DNA of 64,000 nt from Spirosoma sordidisoli (GTDB lineage: Bacteria > Bacteroidota > Bacteroidia > Cytophagales > Spirosomataceae): contig NZ_SBLB01000003.1 in assembly GCF_004138325.1 (NCBI RefSeq), forward strand, positions 248,001-312,000, read 5' to 3'. The notes beneath the pieces were generated by a model. It saw nothing but the letters and a program-made list of their open reading frames with translations. It did not search any database and was not told the origin of the DNA. Shown here in pieces: positions 36,003 through 46,707 of the stretch. Both the position numbers and the translations under genes were made by a program. Numbering within the stretch: the first letter of the stretch is position 1; every line of letters starts with the position of its first letter.

Positions 36003-38048
36003 ATGAATCAACGTGTTTTTCTTATATGCCTCGCTTTGTCGGTGTCGGTGCTGAGCCGGGCGCAGCAGTTTCCGGGTGGCGGGCAACTCCCCGGCAGTTT
36101 TGGCGGCTTCGGCGGACAAACCGGACGCCCCGGCTCGTTCACCTCCGGGTCCGGGTCCTCGGCCAGCGGGATCGATGACTCGACCAAGGTTATTTACGGA
36201 CCCAAGTCGACCCGGTACAGGCTGGAAGACGACATCCTGAACAACCGGAAAAAACTCTATACCGTCGACACGACCATGGATGACGTACACCGGTTTCTGT
36301 ACGTTCAGCGCAACCAGAATCTATACCAGGACCTGGGTAATCTGGGTACGCCCATGCGGCCGGTCTTTGTGACCCTACCGGCGCAGCTGGGTGCGCAGAC
36401 AGGCTATTCGGTCTTTGCGCCCTACGCTTACCAGACGATGGCCGTCAAATATTTCAACACCAAATCGCCATTCTCGGATATGTACCTGGCGCTGGGTGGG
36501 CGTAACCAGAATATCCTGCGGTTTGATTTTACCCAGAACATCAACCCCCGGCTCAACGCCGGTTTTGCGGTACAGCGGTTCACATCGCAGAAACAGTTTG
36601 GGGGGATACTCAACTCGAGTAACTCGTCGGATCGGCTACTGGCTCAGAACTGGGGGTTTCTGGGCCATACCAACTATACCTCCTCAAACGATAAATACAC
36701 GCTGCTGCTGCATTTCATCAACATGAACCATGAACTGGCCGAGCAGGGCGGGGTGTTGCCGGGCGAAACGCTCACCAGCGATGGCAGTACCGTAGTCAAT
36801 TTGATCAATTACGACGGCGATCCCCGATTGACGTCGGTATTCGGGCGTGAGATTCGTAATGACTGGCACATCTATCAGCAGTTTGTACTGGACCAGGGGG
36901 TTCAGTTGTATCACCGGCTCGATTACCGGCGGCAGAAAAACTACTTCCAGGACGATGCCGTCCTGCAGAACCAGACCCCGGTCGAAACCCCCATCGGGAC
37001 CCTGCCCGGTTTTTACCCGACCGGACTGAACAACCCCAACCTGGTGAACCTGGGCGATACGACCCGGATCGAGCAGGACGCGCGGTTCCGGCAGCTGGAG
37101 AATCAGGTGGGGCTCAAAGGCGTTTACCAGCTGGGCGAGTCGTCATTTAACTACCGGGCCTACCTGCGTAGCCGTATTTATGGCCAGTATACCCGGTATA
37201 ATACCGCCGAGACGGCCTACAACGAATACGAAACCCGCCGGGTCGAAACCTTCCTGGGTGGCTGGCTGGGCTATTATTTCCCCGATAGTTTATCCCGGCT
37301 AACGGCAGAAGCCGAGTACCAGGTCGGGGGCGGCTTCCGGCTTCAGGGGCAATTTGAGAGTCGATTGCTGACGGGTGGGTACACGGCCATGCTCGTTCAG
37401 CCAACCCTGTTGCAGGAGCGGTTTCAAAGTCCGGTTTATTTCTGGCGGAATAATTTCCGGCTCCGGGGCTACAACCACGCTTACGGACAGCTGAATCTGC
37501 AGTACAAAAAGCTCCGTCTGCAACCGGGCCTCGATTATATGCTGCTGAGTAACTACATCTACTTCGATACCGAGGGGATAGCCCGGCAGGCCAGCGGGTC
37601 GTTTAGTGTGTTACGGACGGGGCTGGGCTACTCGCTGCAGGTCGGTAAGTTCCTGACTTCAGGGCAGGCCTATTATACGGTACAATCCCGATCCGATATT
37701 CTGCGGACACCCCCGGTATTCCTGAACGCGCGGCTTCAGTACGAATTTCTGTACGCCAAAGTGCTCTACATCCAGACGGGCATCGACCTGCATTACAAGT
37801 CGGCTTATTTCGCCGATGCGTACATGCCGGTTACCCAGCAGTTTTATCTACAGAACCGCCAGCGGGTAGAAGGGTACCTGCTGGCCGACGTCTATGCCAA
37901 TCTGCGGGTAAACCGAACCCGCCTGTTCATCAAGCTGACCCATGCCAACCAGGGGTTGCTGCAGGGAGATGGGTATTTTGTGGCCCCCGATTTTTTGCAG
38001 ATGCGCCGGGGCTTTGCATTCGGTGTCGACTGGTACCTGTTCGACTAG
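36003..38048 (+). CDS. putative porin (Bacteroidota outer-membrane beta-barrel)
   Basis: The 681-residue protein has a signal peptide (MNQRVFLICLALSVSVLSRA, cleavage near RAQQ), a Gly/Ser/Phe-rich mature N-terminus, and then long alternating beta-strand patterns with many Tyr/Gln/Arg, ending in an aromatic FGVDWYLFD. This matches the large 'putative porin' family of Bacteroidota. The ATG at 36003 is preferred to 35955 because it directly precedes the signal peptide. Substrate unknown. It follows lpxK by 51 bases. Confidence 0.85.
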   Translation: MNQRVFLICLALSVSVLSRAQQFPGGGQLPGSFGGFGGQTGRPGSFTSGSGSSASGIDDSTKVIYGPKSTRYRLEDDILNNRKKLYTVDTTMDDVHRFLYVQRNQNLYQDLGNLGTPMRPVFVTLPAQLGAQTGYSVFAPYAYQTMAVKYFNTKSPFSDMYLALGGRNQNILRFDFTQNINPRLNAGFAVQRFTSQKQFGGILNSSNSSDRLLAQNWGFLGHTNYTSSNDKYTLLLHFINMNHELAEQGGVLPGETLTSDGSTVVNLINYDGDPRLTSVFGREIRNDWHIYQQFVLDQGVQLYHRLDYRRQKNYFQDDAVLQNQTPVETPIGTLPGFYPTGLNNPNLVNLGDTTRIEQDARFRQLENQVGLKGVYQLGESSFNYRAYLRSRIYGQYTRYNTAETAYNEYETRRVETFLGGWLGYYFPDSLSRLTAEAEYQVGGGFRLQGQFESRLLTGGYTAMLVQPTLLQERFQSPVYFWRNNFRLRGYNHAYGQLNLQYKKLRLQPGLDYMLLSNYIYFDTEGIARQASGSFSVLRTGLGYSLQVGKFLTSGQAYYTVQSRSDILRTPPVFLNARLQYEFLYAKVLYIQTGIDLHYKSAYFADAYMPVTQQFYLQNRQRVEGYLLADVYANLRVNRTRLFIKLTHANQGLLQGDGYFVAPDFLQMRRGFAFGVDWYLFD

Positions 38049-38058
38049 CCATGACCGT

Positions 38059-39798
38059 TTAGTCAGCCTGGCGCAGGGTGGCCCGGTAGGCCTCGAACTG
38101 CTGCTGGTTTACCAGCTTATCGGTTGAGATTTCCAGTAGCTTAGCCTGCGTGCCCGGCTGAAGGAAGTCGGGCAGGAGCGAGGTGAGTTCGGTAGCCGTC
38201 CGGCAGATTTGGTAGGTCACCCCCGCATCTTCGGCGGTGCGACGGGCGGTGTAGCCATGGGGGGTCTCAAAATAAGGTTCCAGTTCGGGTTGCTGACCGG
38301 GGCCATCGATGATCCGGAAAATATGCCCGGCGTCGTTGTTGAGGAGGAATATGCGTAAGTTGGGCGGTACGGGGGCTGACCATAATCCGTTCCGGTCGTA
38401 GAAAAAAGCGACGTCGCCAATCAGCAGGGTAACCAGTTTGTCCGTAGCCAGGGCTGCCCCCACGGCCGTGCTGAGGCAACCATCGATACCGCTTACGCCC
38501 CGGTTGGCCCAGACGTCTATCTGTTGCTGCTCGCTAAGGCCGCACAGGTTGGCGTACCGGACGGGCATGCTATTCGCCAGGTGCAGGACAGATCCCTCGG
38601 GCAGATTCGCCAGCACGTGTTGGGTGGCCTGCCAGTCGGTTAGCCTGTCCTCTGGCTGACGAAGGGAACGGAAAACCAGCTGAGCCGCCCGCCGATCGGC
38701 CGCCTGCCAGGTCTGTAAGAACATTGTTGACCCATCATCATCGTCGCCCTGCAGAAACCGCTGGTAATCGAGATCACTGAACAGCTTTTCGAAGAACGCG
38801 AGGGGGGAAGCCTGCACGCGCGTGGTCAAACTCTGGAACGAGTCGTTGATCCGATCGAGCACCGGGTCGATATGCCAGTGATGCCGGGCGGGGTAACGCC
38901 GAAAGAATGTCTTCATGTTTCGGGTCAGAAACGAGTTGCCGATCGTAATCAGCAGGTCGGGTTGCAGGGTTTCCGCTACCGACTCGTTCAGATTCGCCAG
39001 AAGTGTATCCGTATGGGTAATGAACAGGCCATTATCGGCCAGGTTACTGATAATCTCGCCCACGACCGGCACGCCGAACTCTTCGCTGATCTTCGCCAGC
39101 ATATGCCGAAGGGCCGGATTGGGTGGCAGCTGGCCAACCGCTATCAGAATCCGGTCATGACGATCCCATTCCTGCAGTAACCGGTGCCAGCTGTCGGTGG
39201 GCAGTCCTGGTTCTGCCCGAAGGGTATCGATGGTCCGAACGGGGCCAGCGGTAAATGACTCCCCGGCGGTGGGGTAGAACGGTTCGCGCAGCGGGACGTT
39301 GATATGGACCGGTCCGGCCGGCGAAAATTGGGCGAGGTCAATGGCTTCGTTGACCGACCGCTCAATGAACCAGCGGCTGTCGGCATGGGTGTAGTCGGCG
39401 GGCAGATCATAACTCCGCTTGACGTGATGTCCGAAGAGGCCGGGTTGGTGGATCGTTTGTCCATCCTGCTGGTGAAGCCATTCGTGGGGGCGGTCGGCGG
39501 TGAGCAGCAGGAGGGGTATTTGTTGGAAAAATGCTTCCACAACCGCCGGAGCCAGATTATACACCGCGCTCCCCGACGTACAGATTACCGCCACTGGTCG
39601 GCCCGTTTGCTGCGCTATGCCCAGTGCCACAAACCCCGCGGCCCGTTCATCGGCCATGACCCGTACCCGAAGGGCCGGGTGTCGAACAACGGCCAGCGTC
39701 AGGGGAGCCGATCGGGAACCCGGCGATACCAGGACGTCGGTGATGCCTTTCTGGTGGAGGAGTTCCGCCATGTTAACGATGGGCTGGAGAATGGGCAT
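38059..39798 (-). CDS. menD: 2-succinyl-5-enolpyruvyl-6-hydroxy-3-cyclohexene-1-carboxylate synthase
   Basis: This 579-residue thiamine-diphosphate enzyme joins isochorismate and 2-oxoglutarate, the first committed step of menaquinone synthesis. Visible blocks: ITDVLVSPGSRSAPLTLAV at the N-terminus, RAAGFVALGIAQQTGRPVA, NLAPAVVEAFFQQIPLLLLT, and the C-terminal ThDP region SGIDGCLSTAVGAAL with LIGDVAFFYDRNGLW and NNDAGHIF. The ATG at 39798 (MPILQPIVNMAELLHQKGIT) matches the family; a further upstream ATG at 39855 would add a hydrophobic leader not seen in MenD. The stop is 10 bases from the convergent porin gene end. Confidence 0.96.
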   Translation of the reverse strand: MPILQPIVNMAELLHQKGITDVLVSPGSRSAPLTLAVVRHPALRVRVMADERAAGFVALGIAQQTGRPVAVICTSGSAVYNLAPAVVEAFFQQIPLLLLTADRPHEWLHQQDGQTIHQPGLFGHHVKRSYDLPADYTHADSRWFIERSVNEAIDLAQFSPAGPVHINVPLREPFYPTAGESFTAGPVRTIDTLRAEPGLPTDSWHRLLQEWDRHDRILIAVGQLPPNPALRHMLAKISEEFGVPVVGEIISNLADNGLFITHTDTLLANLNESVAETLQPDLLITIGNSFLTRNMKTFFRRYPARHHWHIDPVLDRINDSFQSLTTRVQASPLAFFEKLFSDLDYQRFLQGDDDDGSTMFLQTWQAADRRAAQLVFRSLRQPEDRLTDWQATQHVLANLPEGSVLHLANSMPVRYANLCGLSEQQQIDVWANRGVSGIDGCLSTAVGAALATDKLVTLLIGDVAFFYDRNGLWSAPVPPNLRIFLLNNDAGHIFRIIDGPGQQPELEPYFETPHGYTARRTAEDAGVTYQICRTATELTSLLPDFLQPGTQAKLLEISTDKLVNQQQFEAYRATLRQAD

Positions 39799-40012
39799 GG
39801 CTAAAAACAGACAGAGAAATGGGAAAAAAGGGCCCGGAAGCCGGTATGCAAACATACTGTCTAAACCAATGAGCCCGGGCAGTTGTCCCGGCAGTATCGC
39901 TGAATTTCCGTTACTTTGCCAATAAAAGCGGAAAAAGACCCCGGTCCTTTTTTGATAAATAAACGAAGCCGGTCGAATCCGCGTTATTCTACCGTATTTT
40001 AGTCTGTGCCGT

Positions 40013-40954
40013 ATGAGCCGCCTTACCTACGATAACGAAAATGAAATCCGGCTGAAGTCGTTCGCCGGTGCCCTGGTCATCAACGTGCTGTTGCTGGTGA
40101 TCCTGTTTCTCGTGAGCCTGTCTCAGACGGTGCCTAACCCGCCACCCATCCAGTTTGTGGAGGTGAACTTCGGAACCGATGCCCGCGGGAGTGGAAAGAT
40201 ACAGACCTACAATAAACCCTCTGACTCGCCGAATCCGGTAGACGTAAAACCATCCGAAAATCGACCGAACCCCAAAGTCAACACCACCCCCCGGGTTGAG
40301 CGTACGCGGGTTACCCCAAGTCCGAAAATAGAGGATGTCAAACCGGCCAAAGTAGCTACCGAAAAACCCATCATCGCCAGCAAGGCAGAAAGCCCCGTAA
40401 CAACCCCCGAGCGTCCGGAACCGAAGCGGGCCGAAGCGCCCCGGCCCACCGCTCCGGTAGAACGGCCGGCCCCGCCCGCGCCCGCCCGCAAGGTAGAGAC
40501 CGTCAATAACGATGCTTTATTCAAAAAATCATCGGGGGGCGGTGGATCTAACGGCACTGTGGGGAAAGCATCCGGCACCGGCGGGAACAGTAACGGAGAC
40601 GACGCGAGTGGAGTCGGTGACAAGGGAAATCCCAACGGTAAAATCGACGCCAAAGAATTTTATGGTACCCCCGGTGGAGCCTCGTCCGGTGTCGCTTTCG
40701 ATGTATCCGGCTGGTCACTGGCTTCGCGCCCCAGCGTGAACGACGATTCTGATGAAACCGGTAAAATTATTTTCCAGATTAAAGTCGATAGCGGAGGGGA
40801 GATCATCAACGTGCGTACGCTACAGACCACGGTGAGTCCGTCGGTGGTTGATGTGTATCGGAAAGCGGTACAACGGCTCAGACTCCGGCCAAAAGGTGGC
40901 GCCACCCCCCCAACAGCCACCGGTACCATTACCTTTATTATTACCTCCAAGTAA
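40013..40954 (+). CDS. TonB-like energy transducer
   Basis: The 313-residue protein has a short cytoplasmic start, one membrane helix near residues 18-38 (ALVINVLLLVILFLVSLSQ), then a long Pro/Lys/Glu-rich periplasmic linker (about 60-165), a Gly/Asn-rich segment and a C-terminal TonB-like domain (IIFQIKVDSGGEIINVRTLQ, ending GTITFII). It would transmit the proton-motive force to outer-membrane receptors. No exbB or exbD lies next to it. The folC start codon follows its stop directly, so the two are translated as one unit. Confidence 0.8.
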   Translation: MSRLTYDNENEIRLKSFAGALVINVLLLVILFLVSLSQTVPNPPPIQFVEVNFGTDARGSGKIQTYNKPSDSPNPVDVKPSENRPNPKVNTTPRVERTRVTPSPKIEDVKPAKVATEKPIIASKAESPVTTPERPEPKRAEAPRPTAPVERPAPPAPARKVETVNNDALFKKSSGGGGSNGTVGKASGTGGNSNGDDASGVGDKGNPNGKIDAKEFYGTPGGASSGVAFDVSGWSLASRPSVNDDSDETGKIIFQIKVDSGGEIINVRTLQTTVSPSVVDVYRKAVQRLRLRPKGGATPPTATGTITFIITSK

Positions 40955-42241
40955 ATGCAGTATTCGGAAGCACTCGACTACCTCTACAGTCGGCTCCCTG
41001 TTTATCACCGGATCGGTCCCAAAGCGATTAAACCCGGTCTTACCAATACCCTGCGGCTTTGCGCGGCTCTGGGCGATCCACAGCATAAATTCAAAAGTAT
41101 CCACGTGGGCGGTACCAATGGCAAGGGGAGCACTGCCCATATGCTGGCGGCCGTGTATCAGGCAGCCGGCTACCGGGTGGGTTTGTATACGTCGCCCCAT
41201 CTTCGCTCATTCACCGAACGGATTCGGATTAACGGTCAGCCCATCGACGAAGAGGATGTGGCGGATTTCGTCACCAGTCAACAAGCCCTGATTGAATCGA
41301 TCGAACCGTCTTTTTTCGAGGTTACGGTGGCCCTGGCCTTTCTGTATTTTGCGTTTCAGGAGGTTGATGTGGCGGTGATCGAAGTGGGGCTGGGTGGTCG
41401 GCTTGATTCTACTAACGTTATTACCCCGGCCGCATCGGTGATTACCAACATCGGGTTCGACCATATGGACATCCTGGGGGATACCCTGCCTGCTATTGCT
41501 GCCGAAAAGGCCGGCATCATCAAGGCTGGCATTCCGGTGATCATCGGCGAGACCCATCCCGAAACCGAACCGGTCTTCAGGGCCAAAGCCACCCAGGAAG
41601 CTGCTCCCATTACCTTCGCGGATCAACAGGTCCGAGTTCAGGACCGGGGACTGCTTAGGGGGTTCCGTCAGGTATTGGTTAGCCAGGCTGGTGAATCAGA
41701 CAGCCTGTTCGAACTGGGGCTGACAGGTGGCTACCAGCGTCACAACCTGGCAGCGGTTCTGGCAACGGTCGAAATGTTGCAACCCATCTGGCCCGTTAGT
41801 AAGGAAGCGCTTCAGCGGGGGGTACGGGAGGTTGTTACCCTGACCGGACTCAAGGGACGGTTTCAACTGCTTAGTGACGAGCCCCGTGTCTACGTCGATA
41901 CGGCTCATAACAAACCGGGGCTGGAGGCATTGATGGAGACCGTTGCGTCCCTGTCTTTCGACACGTTGCGGATTGTGATGGGCGTGGTAGCCGATAAAGC
42001 CGCATCGTCTTTACTGCTAACCCTGCCCTCGTCGGCAGTCTATTATTTTTGTCAGGCATCATCTCCCCGTTCCCTGCCAGCTCTATTGCTTCAGGCTGAA
42101 GCGGCAGAGGTAGCCCGGTTTGGTGAGGTGTATTCAGATGTAAACGTTGCGCTGGATGCTGCCCGGCAGGATGCTCAGGGCAATGATGTCATTCTTATCA
42201 CAGGCAGCAATTATGTCGTTGCTGAATTAATCAATTTATAA
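40955..42241 (+). CDS. folC: bifunctional folylpolyglutamate / dihydrofolate synthase
   Basis: The 428-residue Mur-ligase-family enzyme adds glutamate to folates (and to dihydropteroate). P-loop VGGTNGKGST at residues 51-60, then LYTSPHLRSFTERIRING, VEVGLGGRLDSTNVI, ITNIGFDHMDILGDTL with EKAGIIK, and the C-terminal VYVDTAHNKPGLEALM. Length is normal. The start is immediately after the TonB-like gene stop and the next gene, trmB, begins three bases after its stop. Confidence 0.95.
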   Translation: MQYSEALDYLYSRLPVYHRIGPKAIKPGLTNTLRLCAALGDPQHKFKSIHVGGTNGKGSTAHMLAAVYQAAGYRVGLYTSPHLRSFTERIRINGQPIDEEDVADFVTSQQALIESIEPSFFEVTVALAFLYFAFQEVDVAVIEVGLGGRLDSTNVITPAASVITNIGFDHMDILGDTLPAIAAEKAGIIKAGIPVIIGETHPETEPVFRAKATQEAAPITFADQQVRVQDRGLLRGFRQVLVSQAGESDSLFELGLTGGYQRHNLAAVLATVEMLQPIWPVSKEALQRGVREVVTLTGLKGRFQLLSDEPRVYVDTAHNKPGLEALMETVASLSFDTLRIVMGVVADKAASSLLLTLPSSAVYYFCQASSPRSLPALLLQAEAAEVARFGEVYSDVNVALDAARQDAQGNDVILITGSNYVVAELINL

Positions 42242-42243
42242 CC

Positions 42244-42900
42244 GTGACTCGTCGCAAGCAACATCGCTTTCTGCAAAACGCAGAAAGCCATAACGTCATT
42301 GAAGTTGGTAAACCGCTGTACAAAACGATCAAAGGCAACTGGCGCAGCCGCTATTTTAACAATAACAACCCGATTGTTCTGGAGTTGGCCTGTGGGAAAG
42401 GCGAGTATACCGTTGGCCTGGCACAGGCTTACCCGGCCATGAACTTTATTGGTGTCGATATTAAAGGCGATAGAATAGCGCGCGGTTCACAAGCGGCTCT
42501 GGAGCTGAATTTACAAAACGTGGCCTTTCTCCGCACGGATATAAACTTTCTGCTTGAGTTCTTTTCCGCGGGTGAGGTTAACGAGATCTGGATTACGTTC
42601 CCTGACCCGCAACCACGGCCTAAGCAGGAAAAGCATCGGTTAACCCATCCGCGGTTTCTGGACTTATACAAGTCTATTCTAGTCGATGAGGGAACGCTGC
42701 ACCTTAAAACCGACAATCCCGAGCTATTTGCGTACAGCCTGGAAGTAATTGGTCAGAACGGATTTGCCGATTTACAATATACAACAGATCTCTACCAGTC
42801 AGCGCTGAACGCAATCCATATGAATATCAAAACAAAATATGAGCAGTTGTTTTTTGAAAAGGGATTTACAATTAACTATTTACAATGCAGGAGATCGTAA
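42244..42900 (+). CDS. trmB: tRNA (guanine-N7-)-methyltransferase
   Basis: This 218-residue SAM-dependent enzyme makes m7G46 in tRNA. SAM-binding motif I is VLELACGKGEYTVGLA near residues 42-57; MNFIGVDIKGDRIARGSQAA and WITFPDPQPRPKQEKHRLTH (with the catalytic Asp) follow, then the C-terminal region LFFEKGFTINYL. The start codon is GTG at 42244, three bases after folC, which fixes it by context. A bidirectional terminator follows. Confidence 0.95.
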   Translation: MTRRKQHRFLQNAESHNVIEVGKPLYKTIKGNWRSRYFNNNNPIVLELACGKGEYTVGLAQAYPAMNFIGVDIKGDRIARGSQAALELNLQNVAFLRTDINFLLEFFSAGEVNEIWITFPDPQPRPKQEKHRLTHPRFLDLYKSILVDEGTLHLKTDNPELFAYSLEVIGQNGFADLQYTTDLYQSALNAIHMNIKTKYEQLFFEKGFTINYLQCRRS

Positions 42901-42938
42901 TTTACATTTATGCTATCTACAATACTATTTACAAATAA

Positions 42939-42984
42939 AAACTCTGCATTGTTAAACAGTTTACAGTTTAACAATGCAGAGTTT
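42939..42984. terminator. bidirectional terminator between trmB and gap
   Basis: A perfect 19-bp stem (42939-42957 with 42966-42984) lies between the convergent trmB and gap genes, with A and T runs at the two ends. Confidence 0.88.
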
Positions 42985-43003
42985 AATGTTTACAATTGTT
43001 AGT

Positions 43004-44035
<1,032 letters not shown>

Positions 44036-44224
44036 TTAAATAAAAAATCCCCGAGTTTGAATCAAGATAGAGTAGGAGAATACTAAACGCCACGAATTAG
44101 TAAAACACAATCTTAATTTTAGCAAAATACGATTATTAGTAAATAATTTAGCAAATGAGCGCTAATATACTAATAATTTGTAGCAAATAGGGGTGTACTT
44201 ACTATAAATATTGGCAATATACTA

Positions 44225-44294
44225 TAACAATACTAAAAATAACTAATTTTTATCATTTTGTTGCTAATTTACTAGCATTTTTTTAGTATTGTTA
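44225..44294. repeat. inverted repeat, 15-bp arms
   Basis: Arms 44225-44239 and 44280-44294 are perfectly complementary and separated by 40 bases of AT-rich sequence. Confidence 0.7.
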
Positions 44295-44557
44295 CTAAGT
44301 TGTTTTTAAGCCGTGCTGTATAACAATAGGAGTGAAGTACATCATTTTATAAAATCACTTTTATTCGGTTGCACCACACTCTTGTAGAAAAAATACTCGT
44401 TGCTGCATTTGAATTGTCAGCAACGACCCAAACAACTATTAGAACTACTTTCTATAGAATAGTTAAACACAATTCATTTTATAGGACACCGCTACTATGA
44501 TACTCGTATTTCCAGGCTAGTGATACTATTTCAATCGTTTCATTATGCTTATATTCT

Positions 44558-44624
44558 GCTGTGGCAGCTTACGCGTATTCAGTCGTACAACAGAACCAGT
44601 CTTATACGCGTAAACTGCCACAGC
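44558..44624. repeat. inverted repeat, 21-bp arms, possible small structured RNA
   Basis: Arms 44558-44578 and 44604-44624 pair with one mismatch around a 25-base loop. The GC-containing stem (CTGTGGCAG and TACGCGTA blocks) contrasts with the AT-rich surroundings. Confidence 0.7.
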
Positions 44625-44995
44625 GACAGTAACATTTTATGTTAGGCTGAATAAGTCTATTACACTTCTGAACCAAGCGAGATCGTACAGTCATGTACTG
44701 GAGCTGACTACCCACTCTCATTTAAAAAAAACCGGCAACAACCTATGGCATCGACTTTGCACTGATAAGTTGTAGCCTCTATTCTCGTGTATGTTATTCC
44801 TCATCGCAACACAGATCGTTTTAAAAAATTAAAGGCATATATTTCAGATATAAGATTCTGATCATTACATTTGAAGAGAGAATAGAAGATAAAACTATAA
44901 TATATATAGCTCACAGAACATTATTCGGCACCTAACTAATTAGTCGTGATATTCAACAAGTTATAATCTGTTTAGTGAACCTTTACTTTAAATTA

Positions 44996-45811
44996 ATGAA
45001 GCAATTAGTCGAAGAAATCTGGGCTGATCGAACTTTACTGGCTCAACCAGAATCACTAGTAAGCATCCGTAGTGTAATTGCCCAATTAGATAGGGGAGAG
45101 CTCCGCGTAGCCGAACCATCTTCCACAGAAGAAGGGGCGTGGGTGGTCAACGAGTGGGTAAAAAAAGCCATACTACTCTATTTTGTCAGCCAGTCCATGA
45201 AACCCGAGGAAGTCGGAATTTTTTCGTTTCATGACAAGATTCCTCTAAAAACTGACTACAGCCAGCGTCAGGTTCGCGTAGTACCGCCGGCAGTTGCCCG
45301 TTACGGCTCTTACCAGGCTCCCGGCGTTATTCTTATGCCATCCTACGTTAATATTGGTGCATACGTAGATGAGCGGACCATGGTCGATACCTGGGCTACT
45401 GTCGGAAGCTGTGCTCAGATTGGCAAAGACGTTCATCTGAGTGGTGGAGTAGGAATCGGTGGTGTGCTCGAGCCACCGCAGGCAGCACCCGTCATCGTAG
45501 AAGATGGCGCTTTTATCGGCTCCCGCTGTATTGTTGTGGAAGGCGCTCACATTGGCAAACGAGCCGTTCTGGGGGCTGGCGTCACGATCACCGGCTCCTC
45601 TAAAATTATTGATGTCACAGGCAACGAGCCCGTTGAGTATACAGGTTTTGTCCCGGCTAACTCAGTAGTTATTCCAGGGAGCTTTGCTAAACGATTCCCA
45701 GCAGGGGAGTTTTACGTTCCCTGTGCCATGATTATCGGCCAGCGGAAGCCGTCTACTGACCTGAAGACATCCCTTAATGAAGCGCTCCGGGAAAATAATG
45801 TCAGTGTATAA
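44996..45811 (+). CDS. dapD: 2,3,4,5-tetrahydropyridine-2,6-dicarboxylate N-succinyltransferase
   Basis: The 271-residue left-handed beta-helix enzyme of the succinylase route to diaminopimelate and lysine. Hexapeptide repeats are visible from about residue 105: VILMPSYVNIGAYVDERTMV, then GSCAQIGKDVHLSGGVGIGG, IVEDGAFIGSRCIVVEGAHI and GKRAVLGAGVTI. The N-terminal part (MKQLVEEIWADR) is the usual helical domain. The ATG at 44996 is preferred to the GTG at 44975. A 34-bp palindrome lies 77 bases after the stop. Confidence 0.96.
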   Translation: MKQLVEEIWADRTLLAQPESLVSIRSVIAQLDRGELRVAEPSSTEEGAWVVNEWVKKAILLYFVSQSMKPEEVGIFSFHDKIPLKTDYSQRQVRVVPPAVARYGSYQAPGVILMPSYVNIGAYVDERTMVDTWATVGSCAQIGKDVHLSGGVGIGGVLEPPQAAPVIVEDGAFIGSRCIVVEGAHIGKRAVLGAGVTITGSSKIIDVTGNEPVEYTGFVPANSVVIPGSFAKRFPAGEFYVPCAMIIGQRKPSTDLKTSLNEALRENNVSV

Positions 45812-45887
45812 ATAATGGCGTGAAAGCTGAACGAGAGATTCGTGGTATCCATTTGTAATTCATTCAGTAAATTCACATATATCATTT

Positions 45888-45958
45888 ACACTTTGGTCAA
45901 TTTACGCAAAAATACACTATTGTAAATAGTGTATTTTTGCGTAAATTGACCAAAGTGT
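45888..45958. repeat. perfect 34-bp palindrome with 3-nt loop
   Basis: Arms 45888-45921 and 45925-45958 are perfectly complementary over 34 bp around GTA. It lies between dapD and the XRE gene, both rightward. It could act as a terminator but is longer than the other terminators here and lacks a clear T run. Confidence 0.85.
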
Positions 45959-46015
45959 TTTACATTTATAAGTAATTTATTTATGTTTGTAACATATCAG
46001 CTTTCCTGTAACGAT

Positions 46016-46537
46016 ATGAACATAAATGACAAGATTAAACAGATTCTGATCGAGCGTAACTTCACCCCGTCTTATTTTGCTGACGAAATTGGTGTGCAGC
46101 GATCGAGTATATCCCATATTCTGTCGGGTCGGAATAGACCTAGTTTTGATATTATTCAGAAAATAATCCGTCGCTTTCCTGAGCTGGGCTATGAATGGAT
46201 TATGGAGGAAGACAACCAACCTGCACCAACTCCAGCCCAGTCAACCTCAACATCCCGGTATTTAAATCCTCAGCCCGTCCCAGCTTCATCGGGCGACAAC
46301 CGGTACGAATCCCGCCAAGGTAACTCAAGCCCGGTTTATTCGTCTCCAGCACGTCTGGCGTCAGTAGCACCGATCCGCACCCAGCGCCACGAAATTGCGG
46401 CTGCACCGCCTGACATTTCTGTCCCAGATCCGGTTGCAGATTCAGTCGATTCTACGGCCGGTGCTGTGGTGAAGAAAGTAGACCGAATTTTGATTTTTTA
46501 CAGCGATGGATCATTTCAGGAATACACACCCGCTTAG
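46016..46537 (+). CDS. XRE-family helix-turn-helix protein with Pro-rich tail
   Basis: The 173-residue protein has an N-terminal HTH domain, residues about 3-60 (DKIKQILIERNFTPSYFADE, then IGVQRSSISHILSGRNRPS with the recognition helix), followed by a Pro/Ser/Ala-rich disordered region and a short C-terminal strand motif VDRILIFYSDGSFQEYTP. The ATG at 46016 is taken because it precedes the domain; one at 45983 would add 11 residues. The HTH-plus-disordered-tail layout is common in Cytophagales regulators of unknown targets. The candidate dif site lies 171 bases downstream. Confidence 0.82.
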   Translation: MNINDKIKQILIERNFTPSYFADEIGVQRSSISHILSGRNRPSFDIIQKIIRRFPELGYEWIMEEDNQPAPTPAQSTSTSRYLNPQPVPASSGDNRYESRQGNSSPVYSSPARLASVAPIRTQRHEIAAAPPDISVPDPVADSVDSTAGAVVKKVDRILIFYSDGSFQEYTPA

Positions 46538-46664
46538 ATTAGTCCAGTGCTTCGGCTTGAAGTAACCCTTTATTTTAGACTCAAAAACGCCCTCTACTGC
46601 CTTTCAAGGGCAATTTTGACTAAAAAAAGCCTAAGTCTTTGTAAAGCAGTACATTAACGTTCCA

Positions 46665-46695
46665 CGTGGATAACTTGTGGACAGGCTGTGGATTA
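46665..46695. repeat. three TGTGGAtAa-like 9-mers at 11-bp spacing
   Basis: CGTGGATAA (46665), TGTGGACAG (46676) and TGTGGATTA (46687) lie in the same orientation exactly 11 bp apart. Each has one or two mismatches to the reverse complement of the DnaA box TTATCCACA. They sit 13 bases left of the dif-like site. Confidence 0.55.
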
Positions 46696-46707
46696 CGGCC
46701 TCCCAAT

